From contig NZ_JAQYWQ010000011.1 in NCBI RefSeq assembly GCF_029379315.1, positions 1 to 64,000 on the forward strand: a stretch of DNA of 64,000 bases, given 5' to 3'. The position numbers and the translations under genes were made by a program. The notes below the pieces were generated by a model. That model was not told the origin of the DNA. It was given only the letters and a program-made list of their open reading frames with translations, and made no database searches. This document shows, piece after piece, positions 58,248-64,000 of this stretch; the stretch's first letter is position 1, and each line of letters begins with the position of its first letter. The DNA comes from Nostoc sp. S13 (GTDB taxonomy: Bacteria > Cyanobacteriota > Cyanobacteriia > Cyanobacteriales > Nostocaceae).

Positions 58248-58436
58248 CTACTTGTCTTTTTTATTGTCTAGTGCTTTCTGGATAGCGCGTCTACAGAACT
58301 CTGGGGGGTCATCTTGTGCTTTCACTTCTTCCTTCATATCCTTAGTAACCCGGAAACTAAGATTATCAGTTAATTTATCTTCTCTACTTGACGGGGCTGG
58401 TTCTAAATTTTGTGGATTACCTTTGGGATTCGGCAT
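58248..58436 (-). CDS. small ribbon-helix-helix-like protein
   Basis: 62 residues from the ATG at 58436. The polar Pro-rich N-terminus is followed by LSFRVTKDMKEEVKAQ and FCRRAIQKALDN, a strand-helix-helix pattern like the RHH DNA-binding fold of antitoxins and partition repressors. The frame is open 24 codons further upstream, without conservation I recognise. No toxin gene is next to it; the divergent neighbour is the 126-residue SAP-like protein. Confidence 0.55.
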   Translation of the reverse strand: MPNPKGNPQNLEPAPSSREDKLTDNLSFRVTKDMKEEVKAQDDPPEFCRRAIQKALDNKKDK

Positions 58437-58564
58437 TGTTGAGATATATGAATAACACTTGATTAGAATGTATACATTCCAATGGAGTTTTGAATCGGTA
58501 AGTATCATCCCTCGAAAAGTTGTTACCTACCGATACCACTTTTACCAAGAGGTAATTCTATTTT

Positions 58565-58945
58565 ATGTTCACGCGTTCCGAGTTAGAAATCAAAACCATC
58601 CCAGAATTACGCGACTTATGCCGTCGATACGGTATTAAGCCTACAGCAAGTGCAGCATACAAAGTCAGCTACATGACTTCTCTGATGGCATTTCCTCAGC
58701 TAGCACTCCAGCAGGTGAGAGAAGGAAAGGGATTAAAATCTCCTGGATTTAGCATCATTCAATTTTTTGAAGGGGTGATTGATGAAATAAATTCACCCAC
58801 AGATGAGCAAGCAGCATTGATCAAAATAACCTTGGAAGGTAGGAGGATGGCTTACCCCGATCGGTTTGAGCAAGAGAACCTGCTGAATTTGCACAAGGCT
58901 AAGATGCATGTGGAAATGGCGGTTGGGTTACTAAGTCAATCGTGA
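58565..58945 (+). CDS. hypothetical protein with SAP/Rho-N-like start
   Basis: 126 residues. The N-terminus MFTRSELEIKTIPELRDLC and RRYGIKP resembles the SAP or Rho N-terminal helix-extended-helix motif, which often binds nucleic acid. The remainder is helical, with no catalytic motif. It is divergent from the RHH-like gene, sharing about 130 bases that contain both promoters. The pair could be a small regulatory module; this is inference. Confidence 0.6.
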   Translation: MFTRSELEIKTIPELRDLCRRYGIKPTASAAYKVSYMTSLMAFPQLALQQVREGKGLKSPGFSIIQFFEGVIDEINSPTDEQAALIKITLEGRRMAYPDRFEQENLLNLHKAKMHVEMAVGLLSQS

Positions 58946-58950
58946 TAAAC

Positions 58951-58985
58951 AAAATCCCCTACTTCTTTAAGAAATCGGGGATTTG
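58951..58985 (+). terminator. possible terminator after the SAP-like gene
   Basis: Arms AAATCCCC and GGGGATTT with an inner TTCTTTAAGAA palindrome. It lies a few bases after the stop at 58945. The sequence type is also a frequent dispersed repeat in Nostoc, so its role is not certain. Confidence 0.5.
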
Positions 58986-59164
58986 TAGCTTTCAATTGCT
59001 CAAGTCTTGAGTACAAAGTTTTTTCACCACCGCCAAGCGTTTGAGGTGATATAAGCGTTAACTTAAGAAGAAGTACGAGTTGTGCTAAATAAAAAGTATT
59101 TTTTAGGGATTTCTACGAAACTAGTAAATAACTATATAATGAAAAACTTTCAGGAGGAGCGGTA

Positions 59165-60445
59165 GTGAGCCTACAAACTCTCGTTGACCAAGCCACCATC
59201 CCCCCAGATTCAGGGTCAGCATCTAGTCCCTTTGAAGCAGATAGCTTTAATGAAGCTGTCATGTCCACCTACGCCCGGTTTCCCTTAGCCCTAGAACGGG
59301 GTGCTGGATGCCGGGTTTGGGATACACAGGGGCGAGAATATCTAGACTTTGTAGCGGGAATTGCAACTTGTACTTTGGGACACGCCCACCCAGCAATGGT
59401 AGAAGCGGTGACACGCCAAATCCAGAAGCTGCACCATGTCTCTAATTTGTACTACATTCCTGAGCAAGGTGAATTGGCAAAATGGATCGTTGATCATTCC
59501 TGTGCCGATCGCGTATTTTTCTGCAACTCTGGAGCTGAAGCTAACGAAGCTGCAATTAAACTGGCGCGGAAATATGCCCACACAGTATTAGACATTGAAA
59601 AACCGATTATTTTAACCGCCCATGCCAGTTTCCACGGACGGACTTTAGCAACCGTTACCGCCACCGCACAACCGAAGTATCAAAAGTATTTTGATCCCTT
59701 GGTTCCTGGGTTCCACTACGTAAATTACAACGATATTAATGCTGTGGAAGTGGCAATTAGCGAGTTGGATGAAGGTGATTATCGGGTAGCGGCGATTCTG
59801 ATCGAGCCATTGCAGGGAGAGGGCGGTGTGCGTCCCGGAGATATTGCCTATTTCAAAAAGCTCCGGCAGATTTGCGACGAAACTGGCGTTTTATTGATTT
59901 TCGATGAAGTGCAAGTTGGCATGGGGCGTAGTGGCAAATTATGGGGTTACGAACATCTCGGCGTTGAACCGGATATCTTCACCAGTGCCAAAGGCTTAGG
60001 TGGCGGTATTCCCATCGGCGCAATGATGAGTAAGAAATTCTGCGATGTTTTTCAACCAGGGGAACACGCCAGCACCTTTGGCGGGAATCCTTTTGTGTGT
60101 GGTGTGGCACTCAGTGTTTGCCAGACATTACAGCGGGAAAATATTTTGCAGAATGTGGAAGATCGGGGTGAACAGTTGCGAACTGGATTGAGAGCGATCG
60201 CAGCGAAATATCCTCAGCACATTAGCGAAGTTCGGGGTTGGGGTTTAATCAACGGTTTGGAGTTGCGAGCCGACATTGGGCTAACCGCAGCCGATATTGT
60301 CAATGCTGCCATCAACGAGGGCGTATTGCTCGTACCAGCCGGGCCAAAAGTAGTCCGATTTGTACCACCGCTAATTGTCACAGAGGCGGAAGTAAATACG
60401 GCTTTGGAAGCTGTAGAAAAAGCGATCACGATCGCCGCAAAGTAG
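59165..60445 (+). CDS. argD: acetylornithine aminotransferase
   Basis: A 426-residue class III PLP aminotransferase of arginine synthesis. It starts at GTG after a strong AGGAGGAGCGG. Motifs are NSGAEANEAA (121-130, cofactor phosphate), FHGRT (156-160), IEPLQGEGG, FDEVQVGMGR (246-255), Lys276 (TSAKGLGGG) that binds PLP, and HASTFGGNPF. The N-terminal ~30 residues (Ser/Pro-rich) extend beyond the bacterial core. It may also act as succinyldiaminopimelate aminotransferase, as some homologues do. Confidence 0.93.
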   Translation: MSLQTLVDQATIPPDSGSASSPFEADSFNEAVMSTYARFPLALERGAGCRVWDTQGREYLDFVAGIATCTLGHAHPAMVEAVTRQIQKLHHVSNLYYIPEQGELAKWIVDHSCADRVFFCNSGAEANEAAIKLARKYAHTVLDIEKPIILTAHASFHGRTLATVTATAQPKYQKYFDPLVPGFHYVNYNDINAVEVAISELDEGDYRVAAILIEPLQGEGGVRPGDIAYFKKLRQICDETGVLLIFDEVQVGMGRSGKLWGYEHLGVEPDIFTSAKGLGGGIPIGAMMSKKFCDVFQPGEHASTFGGNPFVCGVALSVCQTLQRENILQNVEDRGEQLRTGLRAIAAKYPQHISEVRGWGLINGLELRADIGLTAADIVNAAINEGVLLVPAGPKVVRFVPPLIVTEAEVNTALEAVEKAITIAAK

Positions 60446-60464
60446 GCAATCTGGAAAATATAGT

Positions 60465-60600
60465 CAACTTAAGGTTAAAAGGGCGGTTAGAAACCGCGTC
60501 TACACAAGCAAAACCCACCTGCGTGGGTTTCAAACACTCAATTTTTCCTTAGTCCGCGCAGGCGGACTTTGCCTGTGTAGCAGCGAATTGAATTCGCTTT
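60465..60600. repeat. dispersed repeat cluster after argD
   Basis: Contains GTTAAAAGGGCGGTTAGAAA (also near 32252), the hairpin ACCCACCTGCGTGGGT (also near 40733) and AGTCCGCGCAGGCGGACT. Typical Nostoc interspersed palindromes; one may terminate argD. Confidence 0.7.
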
Positions 60601-60601
60601 T

Positions 60602-61210
60602 TCATTCTGGGGAAATTTCCCGATAAGCTTGCCGACACTGCTGATAATTGTCTGGCAAAATCTCAGCATTACCAAAACATAATTGCTCGTGAGTGGTAAT
60701 TAAAGTTTCATAAGGCTGTATGGGAGTTACAGACGATCGCAGCAATTGCAGATATTCTCCATCTGTGCGGCTGAGTTTGTCGGGTGCGATCGCTTTTTGA
60801 TCCAACTGCTGCAACGTTGCTAAATAAACACAACGGCAAGCCTCACGGTAGTTACCTTGATGGTAAAATTCTTGCGATCGCTCCAACAAAAGGGCTATGG
60901 ATGACTCACTAGAGCGAGTTTTTACGCGAAAATCAATCAGACTACCACTTCTACTCAGCCAAGAATATACATAAGGACTGAATTCTCGCCATAATCGCCA
61001 ACCTACCCAAGCTATAAATAAGCCTAGTACCAACCAAAACAGAAATTTTAACAACTCACCCAGCCAAGGGCTAATTGACCATCCAGTAGGCAATTCTGGC
61101 AAAGCCTGTTCAAAGCGGTAAAACTGGTATTCCCACCATTCTCCCACTTGTTGTTGAAATTGAGAAAGCTGCCAACTCCAGCTAGTTTTTTCAAAAGTAT
61201 CTGTAGGCAT
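60602..61210 (-). CDS. DUF4129 domain protein
   Basis: 202 residues with one membrane helix (about 68-92, LLKFLFWLVLGLFIAWVGW) and a C-terminal DUF4129 domain (SQEFYHQGNYREACRCVYLATL, DGEYLQLL, FGNAEILPDNYQQCRQAYREI). In actinobacteria and cyanobacteria this domain often sits beside transglutaminase or DUF58/MoxR genes, which are absent here. Function unknown. Upstream are heptamer repeats, so its promoter is probably within or beyond these. Confidence 0.82.
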   Translation of the reverse strand: MPTDTFEKTSWSWQLSQFQQQVGEWWEYQFYRFEQALPELPTGWSISPWLGELLKFLFWLVLGLFIAWVGWRLWREFSPYVYSWLSRSGSLIDFRVKTRSSESSIALLLERSQEFYHQGNYREACRCVYLATLQQLDQKAIAPDKLSRTDGEYLQLLRSSVTPIQPYETLITTHEQLCFGNAEILPDNYQQCRQAYREISPE

Positions 61211-61261
61211 AAGTGGGGGATGGGGGAGTGGGGAAGGTGGGGCCCTCTGTGGGGATAAGGG

Positions 61262-61422
61262 GTAATGGGGAGTGGGGAGTGGGGAGTGGGGAGTGGGGAA
61301 TGGGGGGAGCAGGGGGAGATGAGGGAGAAGAATTAATAATCAATGCCCCATGCCCCATGCCCCATGCCCAATGCCCAATGCCCAATGCCCAATGCCCAAT
61401 GCCCAATGCCCAATGCCCAATG
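61262..61422. repeat. two heptamer STRR arrays (GGGGAGT and CAATGCC)
   Basis: 61266-61305 holds about five copies of GGGGAGT; 61341-61422 holds about eleven copies of CCATGCC/CAATGCC. The arrays nearly touch the stop codon of the DUF2243 gene (61424). Open frames across them on both strands are artefacts of the repeats. Confidence 0.92.
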
Positions 61423-61423
61423 A

Positions 61424-61912
61424 TTATTGACTATCGACTACTGACTCTTTTTTTATCACTATAGAGCCGATAACAATTAGTAGCGCACCGAATGCAAGAA
61501 ATGCTAGATCCCAAACTAACTGATTTGGACCTGGTTTCACATGATGGATACCGAGAATTTGGTGGTCAATTAAACCTTCAACAAAGTCAAATAACCCAGA
61601 TCCAATCACTATTGACCCAATAAAGGTTTGTGATGACCAAGGAACATCATCACGCCCTCCTGCACGCCATAGCAACACAAGTCCTACCACGGTGAATATC
61701 CAATCTAAGGCATGAAATAACCCATCCCATACCATGTTCAAATCTATATTCGCCGTGTTAGTCAGAGGTCGAATGCTACTGAGCATATGATGCCACTGGA
61801 GGAGCTGATGCAGTAATATTCCATCAAGAAATCCTCCAAGACCCACACCAAGAAAAATTCCAGCAGTAATTAGCGGTGCGCGTCGGTTGAAGCTTTCACT
61901 TTTTGCCTCCAT
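61424..61912 (-). CDS. DUF2243 membrane protein
   Basis: 162 residues from ATG 61912 (an alternative start is 61924). Four hydrophobic segments are visible, with the family signature GVGLGGFLDGILLHQLLQWHH (split: GFLDGILLHQ, LQWHHM), GLFHALDWIF and GLFDFVEGLIDHQILGIHHV. The conserved His and Asp residues in the membrane suggest metal binding, but no function is established. The heptamer array follows directly after its stop. Confidence 0.88.
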   Translation of the reverse strand: MEAKSESFNRRAPLITAGIFLGVGLGGFLDGILLHQLLQWHHMLSSIRPLTNTANIDLNMVWDGLFHALDWIFTVVGLVLLWRAGGRDDVPWSSQTFIGSIVIGSGLFDFVEGLIDHQILGIHHVKPGPNQLVWDLAFLAFGALLIVIGSIVIKKESVVDSQ

Positions 61913-61936
61913 TGTCAACCTCATAGATCGGCTTTC

Positions 61937-62185
61937 TTACCAAAATACAACTCTTTTAGGAGAAAAATCTTCTATCTTGAGGCAAGTAGAATCATTCAAC
62001 TTCAATAATGCTCCCCTAAGATCGGCATCCTTCAGATTAGCTTGACTGAGATTAGCACTATTCAGGTTAGCTTCACTCAAGTCAGCATAACTGAGGTCAG
62101 ATCCTCTCAAGTTTATGCCTTGCAAATCAGCATTACCCACTTCTGCTTTACTACAGTCCCGTTTTCCTGCTGCATAACTCTCCAC
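61937..62185 (-). CDS. small pentapeptide repeat protein
   Basis: 82 residues starting at GTG. The middle (about 17-60) has nine A(D/N)LxX pentapeptides such as ADLQG, SDLSY, ADLSE and ANLNS, enough for about two coils of a right-handed beta-helix. The frame is open for about 15 codons upstream to a TGA without any ATG, so the start is uncertain and the gene may be a 5'-truncated relic of a longer secreted protein. Function unknown. Confidence 0.6.
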   Translation of the reverse strand: MESYAAGKRDCSKAEVGNADLQGINLRGSDLSYADLSEANLNSANLSQANLKDADLRGALLKLNDSTCLKIEDFSPKRVVFW

Positions 62186-62260
62186 AAGAGTAGCGGCACT
62201 ATTTGTAGGCTGTTGAGAATTGACTTCAGGGATATAGTAAGGTCACAGGTTATCTCGTTA

Positions 62261-62653
62261 TTACTTTCCGTGTAATTGTCGCAGCCACAACCAACCTAAA
62301 ACAGAACCCAATACATAATGAGGAAAATCCCACCAAACAAAGGTAGTACCAAGTAACAATTTACCTATCAAGGTGGCGCGAATCTCTTCTAATAGTGGCG
62401 GATGCCAAAGTTGCAAGAATTCTAATATACAAGTGATGACAAAAACCCATAGAGGAATTTGGATTACCGCCGCCCGACTTCTGAAAAACTAAAATGCGAA
62501 TAGACACCAAAATATTTCGTAAAATATAGCGGCTCCGTAGTCATTAAACCACTGATGGGCAGGCCCATTATAATATTTAAACAAAAAGCCCATCGGTACA
62601 ACGATGAGCATAGAAAGAATTATAAATATTGTTTGGTTACGGTTTCGACGCAT
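62261..62653 (-). pseudogene. DUF2809 family membrane protein, interrupted by a stop codon
   Basis: From ATG 62653 the frame reads MRRNRNQTIFIILSMLIVV, YYNGPAHQWFNDYGAAIFYE and IFWCLFAF. A TAG (62489-62491) replaces codon 55. The same frame then gives FFRSRAAVIQIPLWVFVITC, LEFLQLWHPPLLEEIRATLI and, near the end, WWDFPHYVLGSVLGW, the hallmark of DUF2809. Changing TAG to TGG would restore a 130-residue protein. Only one change is visible, so decay is recent or the base is an error. Confidence 0.75.
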
Positions 62654-62689
62654 TTTCTACAGGCTAGAGACTAAGGAAAATTTTAGCAG

Positions 62690-62850
62690 CCCGAACGACT
62701 GGAAGTCTCGGCTACACAAACGTAGGCATACCCCTACAATACAAGCAAGCTAGGCGTAGCATCTCTTAGGGAAAGGTAGTCGGCCCACGCAGACTAATGT
62801 TCTCTTTCTACGTCAACGCATTGTGGAGAGCGCTTGTTCGTTGAATGTTT
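62690..62850. repeat. dispersed repeat region
   Basis: Contains Nostoc-type fragments such as GGCTACACAAACGTAGGC and AAGCTAGGCGTAGCATCTC. No gene. It separates the aldo/keto reductase gene from the DUF2809 relic. Confidence 0.5.
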
Positions 62851-62856
62851 ATTGAA

Positions 62857-63819
62857 CTACTTGTTTGAGGAACTGGCTTGATTTAGAAGATGAATAGCAT
62901 CTGGCTCAAGTTTAATATCTACAGATATGATGATATCTTGAAGCTGCTCAACTTTTGTAGCGCTAACAATAGGAGCGGTAATAGTGGGACGCGCAATTAG
63001 CCAGGCCAGAGCAATTTGGGTGGGAGTAGCATTATAAATCTTGGCCACTTCATCCAGTGCCTCTAGAATTGCTAAACCACGAGCATTCAAATATTTCTTG
63101 ACAGAATTACCACGGGCACTAATAGACAGGTCTTTTTCTGAGCGATATTTACCAGAAAGAAAGCCACTGCACAGAGAGGAATAGCTAATCACACCAATTA
63201 ATTGTTCTTGGGAGATTTGTTGTAGCTCCTGCTCGTACTCGGCTCTGTCATACAAGTTATAACGAGGCTGAAGGCTCTCATAGCGAGGATAACTATGCTG
63301 CTGGCTGATTTGTAATGCCTCTATTAAACGCTCTGCACTATAGTTTGAAGCACCAATGAAGCGCACTTTTCCCTGATGAATTAATTCCCCATAAGTTTCT
63401 AGGGTTTCTGCAAGGGGAGTACTTTGATCATCAATATGTGATTGATACAAATCAATATAATCGGTTTGTAATCTGTGCAATGAGTCTTCAACAGCTTGTT
63501 GGATGTGTTTGGGAGAAAGTCCTTTGCCTTTAATACCCATGTCATTACCAACTTTAGTGGCAATTACCACTTTGTCACGGTTGCCACGCTGCTTGAGCCA
63601 CTTCCCTAAGATGATCTCCGACTCTCCACCTTGATTGTCAGGAACCCATTTAGAATAGACATCAGCAGTGTCAATAAAATTACCTCCAGCCTCTATGAAG
63701 TGATCTAAAATCTCAAATGAAGTATCTTCATCAATAGTCCATCCAAACACGTTGCCGCCAAAACATAGTCGTGATACTTCTAGCCCGGAACGTCCAAGTT
63801 TAAGTCTTTCCATCAACAC
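62857..63819 (-). CDS. aldo/keto reductase
   Basis: A 320-residue (alpha/beta)8 barrel oxidoreductase of the potassium-channel-beta/YajO type. The catalytic tetrad is Asp50, Tyr55 (DTADVYS), Lys89 (IATKVGN) and His128 (YQSHIDD). GASNYS and LAWLIARP are also typical. It reduces aldehydes or ketones with NADPH; the substrate is unknown. A start two codons downstream (MERLKLG) is equally possible. It stands alone at the window edge. Confidence 0.92.
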   Translation of the reverse strand: MLMERLKLGRSGLEVSRLCFGGNVFGWTIDEDTSFEILDHFIEAGGNFIDTADVYSKWVPDNQGGESEIILGKWLKQRGNRDKVVIATKVGNDMGIKGKGLSPKHIQQAVEDSLHRLQTDYIDLYQSHIDDQSTPLAETLETYGELIHQGKVRFIGASNYSAERLIEALQISQQHSYPRYESLQPRYNLYDRAEYEQELQQISQEQLIGVISYSSLCSGFLSGKYRSEKDLSISARGNSVKKYLNARGLAILEALDEVAKIYNATPTQIALAWLIARPTITAPIVSATKVEQLQDIIISVDIKLEPDAIHLLNQASSSNK

Positions 63820-64000
63820 TGCACTCCTTTATCCTGGTTCAATATTTGACGGCGAATCAATTCGCCCCTGTCTTAAGCTAATCGGCATTCAAGTTGCATA
63901 ATCAAGGCGGGCAAGACTTCGGCGTGAGCGCTCAGTCGAACGCTGCCCACCCCACAATATATTGAGAAAATTTTCATCTGCAAATTAGATGGGTTTTAGC
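63820..64000. other. window end, intergenic
   Basis: Non-coding sequence upstream of the aldo/keto reductase, with dispersed-repeat fragments (for example CGCTCAGTCGAACGCTGCCC). It likely contains its promoter. Confidence 0.4.

Noticed and set aside
61191-61464. Open frames across the GGGGAGT and CAATGCC arrays
   Set aside because: Low-complexity translations created by heptamer repeats.
1-64000. tRNA and rRNA genes
   Set aside because: I looked for T-loop motifs of the GGTTCRANTCC type and for rRNA landmarks on both strands and found none outside coding sequence.

Overview
The window is chromosomal DNA of a filamentous, probably heterocyst-forming cyanobacterium of the Nostoc type. Supporting signs are photosynthetic genes (petG, cytM, ndhH), an RNA polymerase beta' subunit split into rpoC1 and rpoC2, abundant HIP1 octamers (GCGATCGC), seven-base short tandem repeats between genes, and a bilin-type GAF domain. 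The species cannot be fixed from sequence reading alone.

Layout. 0-9 kb: cytM, petG, rsmD, hisH, a decayed pyroglutamyl-peptidase gene, a DUF3370 protein, a secreted unknown, two single-domain response regulators, a ricin-lectin remnant and a conserved unknown. 8.4-20.3 kb: a co-directional information-processing block on the minus strand, rpsT-tatD-rpoB-rpoC1-rpoC2, closed by a clear terminator. 21-23.6 kb: hisD and a universal stress protein. 23.6-27.8 kb: an AT-rich accessory island with three tandem paralogous small genes. They share a double-glycine leader and have different glycine-rich cores, one of them collagen-like; duplicated flanks, terminators, MITEs and the apparent scar of a deleted fourth unit surround them. 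28.5-41.4 kb: housekeeping and stress genes (hslO, a MidA-like methyltransferase, an animal-type haem peroxidase, WD40 protein, ferric-reductase-like membrane protein, glyoxalase-fold protein, a stand-alone DXCF-type GAF protein).

41.6-49.6 kb: a probable anti-phage or restriction island. A PLD-nuclease/SNF2-type helicase fusion lies upstream of an Eco57I-like adenine methylase whose gene is split by a one-base frameshift; a truncated Uma2 gene and a hierarchical 21-bp minisatellite sit between them. 49.7-64 kb: ndhH and rsmH (divergent), several interrupted unknowns, an MMADHC-like protein, a leucine-rich repeat protein, a TrkA-type potassium channel, argD, DUF4129 and DUF2243 membrane proteins, a pentapeptide protein, a DUF2809 pseudogene and an aldo/keto reductase.

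Gene decay is notable. At least seven remnants or interrupted genes (pcp, two Uma2, ExbB, ISAs1 transposase, DUF2809, the 52.5-kb unknown) plus the split methylase are visible. The best candidate for an undescribed system is the double-glycine peptide cluster at 24.6-27.2 kb; the PLD-helicase/methylase pair is the second.
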